A stretch of 51,724 nt of DNA from an uncultured bacterium (GTDB lineage: Bacteria > Bacillota_I > Bacilli_A > RFN20 > CAG-826). The notes beneath the pieces are model-generated. The model worked only from the letters and a program-made list of their open reading frames with translations, did no database searches and had not been told where the DNA came from. The stretch spans positions 1-51,724 of the forward strand of contig CASERQ010000008.1 in NCBI GenBank assembly GCA_949290395.1, read 5' to 3'. Shown piece after piece: positions 18,191 through 26,351 of the stretch (position 1 is the first letter of the stretch; every line of letters starts with the position of its first letter). Made by a program: the position numbers and the translations under genes.

Positions 18191-18993
18191 CGCCACTTAG
18201 TTATATTGAAATTAAATTATGTCAGGCTCAAGCGAAAATATTTGAAGCATCAGTAACTAGAACTAGTTATAGTTCGCCTATTTTTATTAGACGCTTTATT
18301 TATTCTTCTATTTCTAAATCTTTTGATAATAAAACATACTTATATTCTTTTAATACAATTGAGGACGTTTTTGAAATACTCGATGATGAATTTGGATATA
18401 GCGAATATGGCGACATAAAATATAGTCCTGACGAGATGTTTTGGATAGGCTATATCTATAGATGTCTTTGCATTAAATATAATTTATCAAGTAAAAGTGT
18501 TTATAAACTTTTCAATGCTAAAGAAATCGTTAAGTATTACAACATTTATCATACTTTTGATATTGTTGATGCTGCTGAACGAATGATGGAAAGTATAAAT
18601 TACGATAATTCGTCCAATCAAGAGAAAGCTTATAAGGTGGCTAAGCGATTATTTTATACTCAAAAACTGAAAAATTTAATAGGACAAAAGGTAAGAGTGT
18701 TTGTGGATCGACCAATAGGATACGAACATAATGGAACTACTTATCCTTTAAACTATGGTTATATCAAAGAACTTAAGTCTTTAGATGGTGAATTTCAAGA
18801 CGCTTACATTTTAGGAATTGATAAGCCAATTGAAACATTTGATGGAAAAGTTTTAGCAATAATAAATAGAAAAAATGATATTGAAGATAAGTTGGTTGTT
18901 TGTCCTGAAGAGGAAGAATATTCTAAAGAAGAAATTAAAAAAGCCGTGAACTTTATGGAAAAACACTTTAAAAGTAAAATAATTTTGGATTAA
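18187..18993 (+). CDS. fusion of antitoxin-like domain and inorganic-pyrophosphatase-like domain
   Basis: A 268-residue protein with two parts. Residues 1-150 contain KYSPDEMFWIGYIYR followed by SSKSVYKLFNAKEIVKYY, a pattern I associate with proteins found beside DUF3990 and other toxin-like genes. From about residue 160 (LIGQKVRVFVDRPIGY) it resembles the small pyrophosphatase-like family: YPLNYGYI, GEFQDAYILGIDKP and VLAIINRKNDIEDKLVV align with pyrophosphatase landmarks, including the DAYILG metal-site region. It overlaps the DUF3990 gene by 4 bp. Likely cytosolic partner or neutraliser, possibly acting on nucleotide-derived products; that is inference. It is not a housekeeping pyrophosphatase because the domain is short and fused. 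Confidence 0.65.
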   Translation: MTPLSYIEIKLCQAQAKIFEASVTRTSYSSPIFIRRFIYSSISKSFDNKTYLYSFNTIEDVFEILDDEFGYSEYGDIKYSPDEMFWIGYIYRCLCIKYNLSSKSVYKLFNAKEIVKYYNIYHTFDIVDAAERMMESINYDNSSNQEKAYKVAKRLFYTQKLKNLIGQKVRVFVDRPIGYEHNGTTYPLNYGYIKELKSLDGEFQDAYILGIDKPIETFDGKVLAIINRKNDIEDKLVVCPEEEEYSKEEIKKAVNFMEKHFKSKIILD

Positions 18994-19009
18994 AATTAAT
19001 TTGACTCAT

Positions 19010-19042
19010 GCATAACTTAAACTCGGAAGTTATGCTTTTTTG
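19010..19042 (+). terminator. terminator after the DUF3990 pair
   Basis: GCATAACTT / AAGTTATGC (9 bp, loop AAACTCGG) followed by six T residues. Confidence 0.85.
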
Positions 19043-19044
19043 TT

Positions 19045-19401
19045 TTATCCAAAAAGAATTACAAGTTTATAAACCATGACTTTTTGAATAAGTTTTCTAC
19101 TTTGTTTTATTAAAAATTTATCGATTATTATCAGGAAAAAAATGTTTACATTTAAATTACAAGACCAAAAACTCCCAAAGAATATTGTGTAAAAATAATT
19201 TTTTCCTGTTCCTTCGAAAACAAGTCTTTTTCCATCATAAACCGTATGTTTTGTGTTCCATCTTTGATATGTGCAAACTAAATACCATAGTGCTAGACCA
19301 AATGTAAGAATAGTTAGTAAAAAACATCCAATTAAAATTAGTTTTTCAACTAGAGTTGAGCCATCAAAAGTGCTTTCTTTTGTCCTATTATTTGTACTCA
19401 C
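19045..19401 (-). pseudogene. DUF898/YjgN-like membrane protein, probably frameshifted
   Basis: The open frame encodes 118 residues. The first 65 fit a small membrane family: FDGSTL, a hydrophobic helix, TFGLALWYLVCTYQRWNTKHT, then VYDGKRLVFEGTG, the hallmark that normally precedes a second helix of the type TIxTLGIYGLW. Here that second helix is lost in the given frame, but the +1 frame from about 19180 reads SLGVFGLVI and then hits a stop. A frameshift near 19175-19185 is therefore likely and the residues after about 75 are probably not native. Alternatively it is a short functional variant. Confidence 0.5.
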
Positions 19402-19552
19402 TTTTTTATTTTAATATTTTGAATTACAATCTTTATTTTTTATTAATAAATGTCAGTAATAAAAATTTTTAATTTTGAATTTTTTGATAGTTTTTGACTT
19501 TTAAGCAAGGTTAAAATTATGCATAAATAGGCTCTTTTAAGCACTTTTTTCT

Positions 19553-19580
19553 TTTTCACTATTTTCGATAATGTTAAAAT
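19553..19580 (+). promoter_or_regulatory. promoter of corA, apparently leaderless
   Basis: TTTTCA (19553-19558), 16 bp, TAAAAT (19575-19580); the ATG of corA begins seven bases after the -10 box and has no Shine-Dalgarno, so the mRNA may start at the ATG. A stronger -35-like TTGACT lies at 19494-19499 with TATGCA 18 bp further, which could be an alternative upstream promoter. Confidence 0.5.
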
Positions 19581-19586
19581 ATCTAC

Positions 19587-20552
19587 ATGATAACAGTATT
19601 CAAAGAGAGCGGAAAAGAAGTTGTAAAAACTGATTTTGAAAGCGCAAAAGATATTGAACTAGAAAGCGGAAGTTGGATTCATATCTCAGATCCAGATGTT
19701 GATTCAATTAACGAAGTCGCTAAACTTACTTCAATTTCTAGCGAGCTTCTTTTATGTGCACTTGATGATGAAGAATCTGCTCGTATTGATACTGATGATG
19801 GCGACACTCTTATAGTTTTAGATACTCCTCTTGTTGAAGATGAAGAAAACGCAATTTATACAACAGTCCCATTCATCATTGCTTACAATAGAAGTTTTTA
19901 TGTAACAATTTGTAAATATAATGTTGAATTAATCACTGAACTTTTTAAAAGAGTTAAAACCGTTGAACCACACAAACACGTTAGATTAACTTTATATCTT
20001 GTTTATCGCTTAGCAACTTTATTTATTAACTATCTTAAAAAGATTAACGCTCATACTGAAGTTCTTGAAAATAAATTACGTACTTCAACAAAAAATAAAG
20101 AGCTTCTTGAACTTATGGATATAAATAAAACTTTCATTTATTTTTCAACTGCATTAAATGCTGATAAAGGTGTTCTAAGTAGACTTCTTAGGAGTCAAAC
20201 TTATAAAAAATTTGAAAGCGATTTTGACTTGATGGAAGACACAGAAGTTGAAATGGATCAAGCTATTGAAATGTGTTCGATTTATAGAAACATTCTTTCT
20301 GGTATGATGGATGCATTTGCTTCAATCATAAATAATAACATGAACATCATCATGAAAACTCTTGCTGTTGTTACAATTGTTATCTCTTTACCAACTCTTG
20401 TTGCCTCTATTTACGGCATGAATTTTACCAATATTCCACTTGATGATAATCCTAATGGTTTTTGGATTGTACTAGGGATTTGCGTGGTTTTTGCTATAAT
20501 TGGTACTATTATTTTACTTTTAATTAGTAACGGAAATAAAAGAAATAAGTAA
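19587..20552 (+). CDS. corA: CorA-family magnesium transporter
   Basis: Membrane Mg2+ channel of 321 residues. The long N-terminal cytoplasmic domain is followed by a charged helix and two C-terminal membrane helices; the first ends in the signature YGMNF near residue 276, which forms the ion-selective entrance, and a basic NGNKRNK tail closes the protein. It is monocistronic, with its own promoter and terminator. There is no ribosome-binding site before the ATG. Confidence 0.95.
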   Translation: MITVFKESGKEVVKTDFESAKDIELESGSWIHISDPDVDSINEVAKLTSISSELLLCALDDEESARIDTDDGDTLIVLDTPLVEDEENAIYTTVPFIIAYNRSFYVTICKYNVELITELFKRVKTVEPHKHVRLTLYLVYRLATLFINYLKKINAHTEVLENKLRTSTKNKELLELMDINKTFIYFSTALNADKGVLSRLLRSQTYKKFESDFDLMEDTEVEMDQAIEMCSIYRNILSGMMDAFASIINNNMNIIMKTLAVVTIVISLPTLVASIYGMNFTNIPLDDNPNGFWIVLGICVVFAIIGTIILLLISNGNKRNK

Positions 20553-20582
20553 AAAATATTTCTCTTAAATTAGAAAAGTAAT

Positions 20583-20616
20583 AAAAAATTCGCATTCGTA
20601 AATATGCGAATTTTTT
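20583..20616. terminator. bidirectional terminator between corA and the methyltransferase gene
   Basis: AAAAAATTCGCAT / ATGCGAATTTTTT form a long stem with A and T tracts on both sides, so it can stop the convergent transcripts from both strands. Confidence 0.88.
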
Positions 20617-20637
20617 AATATATAATAAGAGTTAATT

Positions 20638-21708
20638 TTAATCAAGAAGAAGATTTTTAATGCTTTTATCACTTAATAATTCTATTAAATCTTCTTTAGA
20701 ATTTATTTCTTTGTCTTTTAATTTGAAGTAAAGTTCATTAATTAAAGAATCATAGAAATTATAAGAAGATTCATAATCTTTATCTTTATAACCTTCTAAG
20801 TTTTCTTCAAGTAAAGTGATGATGGCTCGTCTTAAAGCGGCAATTAAAGAATCTTCAATCCAATAATTAGTTTTAACTTTAAACTTAGTGAGTTCCCTAA
20901 AAAGTTTTACATAAAGTTCAAGACCATCTTCTACGTTATGCCATAAATCAACAAAAATATAATCATATTTTTGAATAGCATTTTCTTTAATAAAATTAAT
21001 TGCTTCGCTTTTATAAACTTTTATTTTTTCTTTCTTTTCAAATTGAGGATAGATGTTTTCATTAAAGATTTTAATGATATCTTCGTTTAATTCGATGATG
21101 TCAATTGAAGTAACGTTTTCTTTTAAAGAAGCAATATAAGGATAATAGCCAAGTCCTAAACCAAGAACTAAAACTTTGCCATTAACTTCATTTAAACTTG
21201 CTTCCATTGTCTCAATTTCGTGAGGTGTAATCGACATCCAAGTTGTATTTTTCTCAACTAAATCAAAAAAGGAAAAACTATTTTTAAAATATCCAAGATG
21301 ATTAATTTCACGATAATAATCGTCTTTTTTAACACTTAGATCTTTGTATATAAAAGCTTGATAAGGTTTATAAGTAGATTTTGTTAAAAGAAGATTTTTA
21401 TATTTAATATCCTTAATAAGTTTGATGTTTTTATAGTAAGGATTGGCTAAATATTTTGTTTCTTTAAGTTCATCAAACTTTTTTAAATAAGCTTTATAGG
21501 CTAAAGCATTGAAATCTTTATCGTCTTCATCAATTTCTAACTTTTTTAAGAATAAGGAGTAGTAGCTTTTTAAATTTTGGAATTCATTTTCACTAATATC
21601 TCGCGAAAAATTCTCAAAAAAATCATTATAAATGTTGTCGATTAAGATATTTTCATCTCGAACTTTAATGAATTCGTTAACTATTTTCTTTGATAAATTT
21701 AATTTCAT
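20638..21708 (-). CDS. class I methyltransferase-fold protein (spermidine-synthase-like)
   Basis: A 356-residue cytosolic protein. Residues around 155-235 contain the SAM-fold nucleotide motif (VLVLGLGLGYYPYI), an acidic strand (IDIIELNEDIIKIF), and a motif IV-like DYIFVDLW, the pattern shared by spermidine synthases and Rossmann methyltransferases. The N-terminal 130 residues and the C-terminal helices are not recognised. The frame opens at GTG 21714; I prefer the ATG at 21708, because TAGGTG lies just before it, although the spacing is short. Transcribed divergently from the flavodoxin gene. A real spermidine synthase is not claimed. Confidence 0.7.
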   Translation of the reverse strand: MKLNLSKKIVNEFIKVRDENILIDNIYNDFFENFSRDISENEFQNLKSYYSLFLKKLEIDEDDKDFNALAYKAYLKKFDELKETKYLANPYYKNIKLIKDIKYKNLLLTKSTYKPYQAFIYKDLSVKKDDYYREINHLGYFKNSFSFFDLVEKNTTWMSITPHEIETMEASLNEVNGKVLVLGLGLGYYPYIASLKENVTSIDIIELNEDIIKIFNENIYPQFEKKEKIKVYKSEAINFIKENAIQKYDYIFVDLWHNVEDGLELYVKLFRELTKFKVKTNYWIEDSLIAALRRAIITLLEENLEGYKDKDYESSYNFYDSLINELYFKLKDKEINSKEDLIELLSDKSIKNLLLD

Positions 21709-21726
21709 AGACACCTAGCATTTTTA

Positions 21727-21754
21727 TTGAAACTAGAGAAATTATATATAAAAT
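21727..21754 (+). promoter_or_regulatory. promoter of the flavodoxin-copA genes
   Basis: TTGAAA (21727-21732), 16 bp, TAAAAT (21749-21754). The ATG follows after eight bases without a Shine-Dalgarno, so the transcript is nearly or fully leaderless. Confidence 0.6.
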
Positions 21755-21762
21755 AAGTTTAT

Positions 21763-22320
21763 ATGAAAACATTACTTATTTATAAAACTGAAACTGGTTA
21801 CACAAAAAAATATGTAGATTTGCTTAAAGCGCGAATTCCTGATCTTGAAATTGTTGATATTAAACATTTTAGAAGAAAAATGGTTAAAGAAAATGACGTC
21901 ATTTTCTATGGAGGACCACTTAGAAATAATGTAATTAGTGGTTTAAGCAAATTTTTAAAAGCAAACAATCTTTTTGAAGGAAAAGATATCTTTGTTTTTG
22001 CAACAGGAATCCAACCTGTTGATGATGAGAAGAAAGAAAATGTAATTAACGCTAATGGGCTTGAGTTTTATCATGTAAGACTCTACCTTTTACCAGGTGG
22101 TTTTAATTTAAATGCAATGGGAAAATTTAAGCAAAAGTTATTCCGTTTTATGATGAATAAAGCGATGAACTCCAACGAACTTCCAGCCGGAGTTGATAAA
22201 ACAATGTTTCAATCACGTTTTGAAAATCCAATTGATTTAGTTGATCCTAACGCTATCAATAGAATGGTTGAAGTTTATAACGTTGTTAGAGGAAAGAGAC
22301 TTAATGGAAAAGATATTTAA
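21763..22320 (+). CDS. flavodoxin-domain protein
   Basis: A 185-residue soluble protein with the flavodoxin N-terminus: strand MKTLLIYKTETGYTKKY, where the TETGYT loop would bind FMN phosphate, then VIFYGGPLRNNVISGL and IFVFATGIQP at the isoalloxazine loops. The family resembles the Flavodoxin_5/HemG-like group, acting in electron transfer or reduction. The 3' end overlaps the copper ATPase gene by 17 bp, so the two are co-transcribed, suggesting a redox task tied to metal handling. Confidence 0.8.
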   Translation: MKTLLIYKTETGYTKKYVDLLKARIPDLEIVDIKHFRRKMVKENDVIFYGGPLRNNVISGLSKFLKANNLFEGKDIFVFATGIQPVDDEKKENVINANGLEFYHVRLYLLPGGFNLNAMGKFKQKLFRFMMNKAMNSNELPAGVDKTMFQSRFENPIDLVDPNAINRMVEVYNVVRGKRLNGKDI

Positions 22321-24604
22321 TTCCAATATGCACTGTGCGGGTTGTAAGGGTAACATTGAATCCGCACTTAAAAAGTTAGATGGCGTTTTAGAAGTTAACG
22401 CTAATTTAGTAAATAACGTCGTAAAAGTCCGCTATAATGAGAAAAAAATAAGTGAAGAAGACATCATAAACACTTGTAAAAGTGTTGGATATAAACTTGA
22501 AGTTATTGATGAAGATGATCAATATTCAAAAGAAAAAAGTTATAAATGGGAAATCATAAGACTCATAATTGGAGTAGTATTACTTGTTCCTTTAATGTTC
22601 TTTTCAATGAGTGATATGTATCCCCATTTAATAAGTGATGCTTTAAAAGAACCAATTTATCTTCTTCCAATTATTGAGCTTGTTTTGACGCTTATCATAA
22701 TTGGTTTTTTCTTTAATTATTATATTAGTGGATTTAAAAGTTTGATTAAGTTATCGCCAAATATGGATAGTTTAATATTTTTGGGTTCTTTATTTTCTTT
22801 AGTTTATTCTATTTATTTTATTATTAAACTTATTGTTGCGCCTGGCGATTATTTTATTTACGAAAATATCCCAGGAAAAATCATGTTCCATACTTATCTT
22901 GATAGTGCCGCGATGATTCTTGTTATCGTTTCAATTGGAAAATTAATTGAAAACTTATCAAAAAGAAAAGCCAGAAGTACTATCAAAGAATTATTAAAAC
23001 TTCGTCCAAAGTACGCAAATTTATTAAAAGATAATGAAATTGTTCAAGTTGAAACTAAATATTTAAAATCCGGTGATAAAATCATTATTAAAGAAGGCGA
23101 AACTATTCCTCTGGATGGCATGATTTTGAATGGTTCAACAAGTGTTGATGAATCTTTACTCACTGGAGAATCGCTTCCTATATATAAAGAAGAAGGCGAT
23201 AAAGTAATTGGTGGAAGTGTAAATAAAGATGGATCAATTACAGTTTTAATTGATAAAAACAAAAAAGATAATGTTTTAAGTAAAATTATTTCACTTGTTA
23301 TGGAAGCAAGTAACATGGATACTAATTTAACAAGAAAAGTTGATAAAGTATCTCGTATTTTTGTTCCAGTAATTTTAGCGATAAGTTTAGTCGTTTTTCT
23401 TATTTGGATTAGCATTGATTATGGGGTAAATTCAGGAAATGCATTTTTAACATCACATTTTGTAAATGGTTTTGATGAAGCTTTCTCGTTTGCAATTAGT
23501 GTTATGGTTGTTTCTTGTCCTTGTGCTTTAGGACTTGCAACTCCAATTTCACTTTTAGTCGGTTCTTCAATCTTTGCAAAAAATGGAATTCTTGTAAATA
23601 AGAGCGAAGCAATTGAAAGTATGAAAGAAATTGATTGCTTAGTTTTAGACAAAACAAATACTATTACAAATGGAAAATTAACTGTTAATGATAGTGTAAT
23701 TTTTACTAAAAACCCTGCAAAACTCAATCGAATATTTACAATTGAGAAATATTCTACTCACCCATTGAGTGAAGGAATTGCAAGTTTATTAAGTAAACAA
23801 GCAAGTCTCGATAAAGAATTTACAATGATTTCTAATGTACCTGGGAAAGGCGTTAAAGGCATTTATAAAGATGAAACAATCTATATTGGAAATGAATCTT
23901 TACTTAACGAATTTTATAAAGGAGAGATTCCTAGTGAACTTACTTTAAAACTTGATGAATATAAAAAAGTAGGCACTCTTCCAATTATTGCTTTTGTTGA
24001 AAATGAAATTTATTCTCTTTTCTCTTTAAAAGATGAACTTAAAAAAGACGCAAAAGAGTTTATTAAAGAAGTCAAAAAGAGTTTTAAAAAAGTTGTTCTT
24101 TTAACAGGTGATAATGAAATCATTGCAAATAATATTGCTAAAGAAGTTGGTATTGAAGAAGTTATTGCTAATGTTAAACCTGATGGAAAAGGCGAAGTAA
24201 TTAAGCGCCTTAAAGAAGAAGGTTATAATGTTATGATGGTTGGAGATGGCGTAAATGATTCAATCGCGTTAACTTTAGCTGATGTTGGAGTTGGAATCGC
24301 TAAAGGAAGTGATGTTGCTTTAGCAAGTAGTGATTTTATATTAATGAATGATGATCTTTTAGATATCTTAGACATCATTAAAATTTCTAAAAAGATTAGA
24401 ACGAATATAAACTTTAACTTACTCTGGGCATTCTTATATAACGTTATCTTTATTCCAGTTGCAGCAGGCGCATTCTCGAGTTTAGGTTTTGTCCTTTCGC
24501 CAATGTATGCTTCGATGCTTATGGCTTTAAGTAGTGTAACTGTTTGTATAAATGCATTAACTTTATTTTTATATAAAAGAAAATCCAATAAAATAAATAA
24601 GTAA
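22304..24604 (+). CDS. copA: P1B-type heavy-metal (copper-type) ATPase with variant DKTNT motif
   Basis: Membrane metal exporter of 766 residues. Order: N-terminal HMA domain with MHCAGC (CxxC metal site), membrane helices, actuator motif TGES, the CPC metal-binding motif in CPCALGLATP, the phosphorylation site, YSTHPLSEGI (HP motif) and GDGVND near the hinge. The phosphorylation motif reads DKTNTIT instead of the near-universal DKTGT: Asp is kept, Gly is replaced by Asn. I start at ATG 22304, preceded by AGAGGAAAG; the frame is open further upstream inside the flavodoxin gene. CPC plus CxxC favour Cu+ over Zn2+. Confidence 0.9.
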   Translation: MEKIFNSNMHCAGCKGNIESALKKLDGVLEVNANLVNNVVKVRYNEKKISEEDIINTCKSVGYKLEVIDEDDQYSKEKSYKWEIIRLIIGVVLLVPLMFFSMSDMYPHLISDALKEPIYLLPIIELVLTLIIIGFFFNYYISGFKSLIKLSPNMDSLIFLGSLFSLVYSIYFIIKLIVAPGDYFIYENIPGKIMFHTYLDSAAMILVIVSIGKLIENLSKRKARSTIKELLKLRPKYANLLKDNEIVQVETKYLKSGDKIIIKEGETIPLDGMILNGSTSVDESLLTGESLPIYKEEGDKVIGGSVNKDGSITVLIDKNKKDNVLSKIISLVMEASNMDTNLTRKVDKVSRIFVPVILAISLVVFLIWISIDYGVNSGNAFLTSHFVNGFDEAFSFAISVMVVSCPCALGLATPISLLVGSSIFAKNGILVNKSEAIESMKEIDCLVLDKTNTITNGKLTVNDSVIFTKNPAKLNRIFTIEKYSTHPLSEGIASLLSKQASLDKEFTMISNVPGKGVKGIYKDETIYIGNESLLNEFYKGEIPSELTLKLDEYKKVGTLPIIAFVENEIYSLFSLKDELKKDAKEFIKEVKKSFKKVVLLTGDNEIIANNIAKEVGIEEVIANVKPDGKGEVIKRLKEEGYNVMMVGDGVNDSIALTLADVGVGIAKGSDVALASSDFILMNDDLLDILDIIKISKKIRTNINFNLLWAFLYNVIFIPVAAGAFSSLGFVLSPMYASMLMALSSVTVCINALTLFLYKRKSNKINK

Positions 24605-24618
24605 ATCGTATTTAAGGT

Positions 24619-25137
24619 ATGGGTGGGACTGACTATAAAGAACTTATCGTCGAATTTAAGAAGGGGGATTATTCTAGATTCTCATCATTTTACGATGAAA
24701 TTAAAAACCCAGTGTTTTATAACATCTATTCTTTAACGCACGATAAGGATTTAAGTGAAGAACTGCTCCAAGAAACTTTCACTAAGTTTTTAATGAATAT
24801 TAAAAATGTTGATGAAAGTGAAAACATCGTTGGATTTTTAATTTTGATTAGTCGAAATATTACTCTTGATTACTTTAAGAAACACGGAAGAGTAAGAGGT
24901 TTTATGGAGCATGAAGAAGTTCATCATCACGATGAGCAAGACATCGATAAGATTCTTCTCCTTGATAAGATTAGTCAAATTTTAAATGAAAAAGAGTTAG
25001 AAATTTTTACACTTCATGTTCTTAGTGAATTAACTTTTGAAGAAATTTCTAAAATTAAAGGAAAAGCACTTGGAACTATACTTTGGAGTTACAATAACTC
25101 AATCAAAAAATTAAGAAAGAACCTTGAGAACGTATGA
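24619..25137 (+). CDS. ECF-type RNA polymerase sigma factor
   Basis: A 172-residue sigma-70 family protein. Region 2 (FSSFYDEIKNPVFYNIYSLT, then DLSEELLQETF) and region 4 (LNEKELEIFTLHVLSELTFEEISKI, a helix-turn-helix) are separated by a short linker, as in extracytoplasmic-function sigma factors. A His-rich patch (HEEVHHHDE) lies between them. The start codon is followed four genes... two genes later by a lipoprotein gene; it overlaps the putative anti-sigma gene by 4 bp, the usual arrangement. AAGG lies too close to the ATG to be an ideal ribosome-binding site. Confidence 0.88.
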   Translation: MGGTDYKELIVEFKKGDYSRFSSFYDEIKNPVFYNIYSLTHDKDLSEELLQETFTKFLMNIKNVDESENIVGFLILISRNITLDYFKKHGRVRGFMEHEEVHHHDEQDIDKILLLDKISQILNEKELEIFTLHVLSELTFEEISKIKGKALGTILWSYNNSIKKLRKNLENV

Positions 25138-26282
25138 AAAAGATTGATGATAAGGACATATTAGAGAAGTTCTCTAAAGTAAAGGATTACGAAGTTAAGT
25201 CAACATCAGACGATGTACTTAATAAGTTTTTACTTGCTCAGCAAGCTGAGAAAGCTAGACAAGAAGAAAAAACCACAAGCAAAAAGAAAGTCTGGATTTT
25301 TGGTGGCGCAACTTTTGGAACTCTTGCTGTTACAGCCGCAACTTTAATTACGGTCTTTAGTTTGCAACCAAAAGATGATCCGATTGGTCCTGGGCCAGGT
25401 CCTGATCCTATTACTCCAAGTTTTTCTTCTATTGAAGGCAATATTTTAGCAAACGAATTTTTGACTTTCTCAAGTTTTGGATGTTTTGGCGATTCAAGTT
25501 CTCAAGTTTTAAGTCTTAATAACAGAGTTTTTAAAGCTCCAAACCTTAAAGATAGTGATTTTGAAAGAATTGTTAACGACTATGATTCAATTCAAAATGG
25601 CGTTATTGATATTTTAAACAAAGATTCATCTATAAAGATGATTAAAGAAAAAGAATTTAATGAAGAAATAAACGGTGAAACATATCTATATGTTGATGAA
25701 TATTATTCTTCAAGCGATGATTTTAAAACGCCATTTATGTATTTTTACTATAATGACAAAAATGTTGGTGAATCATTAGATAACGAAGAAGTTCAAAATG
25801 GTGTTTTAAAATTTGAAGATGAAATTTATTCCTGCTCAATTCAAAAAGAAAGTGAAATTGAAAGCGATGAAAAAGAAGAAGAGATTTCAATTTTCTTAAG
25901 AAATGATAAAAACATTATTCATATTGAAAATGAAAGTGAATATGAAGGTCACGAAAGTGAGAATTCTTATTCTATTTATTATTATGATAGCGATTCATAT
26001 CGAAATGATGACGATGATAACTTTATTTACCATTTAAGCTACGAAATTGAAAATGAAGGAAGTGAAGAAGAATTAGAAATTTCTGTTGAAACTCAAAATT
26101 CTCAATGTGAATTCCAAAATATCTCTTTAATTGATGAAGACCCTTTAACTTATTCTTTTGGTGTTGAGTATGAAGACGAAAGAAATGATATTGAAGTTGA
26201 GGACTTAAAAGTTACTTTAACCTATCAAAATAATGAGAGAATTTACGAAACTACAGGTTTAGAAAAAATTATTAAAAAATAA
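25134..26282 (+). CDS. single-pass membrane protein, putative anti-sigma factor
   Basis: A 382-residue protein. The N-terminal 55 residues are charged and cytosolic, a membrane helix follows (about 56-76, GGATFGTLAVTAATLITVF), then a Gly/Pro-rich linker and a large acidic extracellular domain. Topology and translational overlap with the ECF sigma gene make it a plausible anti-sigma factor that senses an envelope signal. No zinc-binding ZAS motif (HxxxCxxC) is visible, so it would be a non-classical type. The extracellular domain shares acidic beta-like repeats (ENEGSEEELE type) with the following lipoprotein. Confidence 0.7.
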   Translation: MKKIDDKDILEKFSKVKDYEVKSTSDDVLNKFLLAQQAEKARQEEKTTSKKKVWIFGGATFGTLAVTAATLITVFSLQPKDDPIGPGPGPDPITPSFSSIEGNILANEFLTFSSFGCFGDSSSQVLSLNNRVFKAPNLKDSDFERIVNDYDSIQNGVIDILNKDSSIKMIKEKEFNEEINGETYLYVDEYYSSSDDFKTPFMYFYYNDKNVGESLDNEEVQNGVLKFEDEIYSCSIQKESEIESDEKEEEISIFLRNDKNIIHIENESEYEGHESENSYSIYYYDSDSYRNDDDDNFIYHLSYEIENEGSEEELEISVETQNSQCEFQNISLIDEDPLTYSFGVEYEDERNDIEVEDLKVTLTYQNNERIYETTGLEKIIKK

Positions 26283-26351
26283 TCCAATAATTTAAATCCC
26301 TTGTTCGTATTTATTGCATAAAAAGAAAATCAAACAAAGGAGATTTAAATT

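Noticed and set aside
18600-18993. Housekeeping inorganic pyrophosphatase
   Set aside because: The pyrophosphatase-like domain is too short, fused to another domain and co-translated with a DUF3990 gene.
20638-21708. Spermidine synthase (speE)
   Set aside because: Only the general Rossmann motifs fit; the rest of the protein and its length do not match, so only a fold-level call is made.
23044-24588. Three long minus-strand frames inside copA
   Set aside because: Antisense shadows of a conserved gene in another frame.
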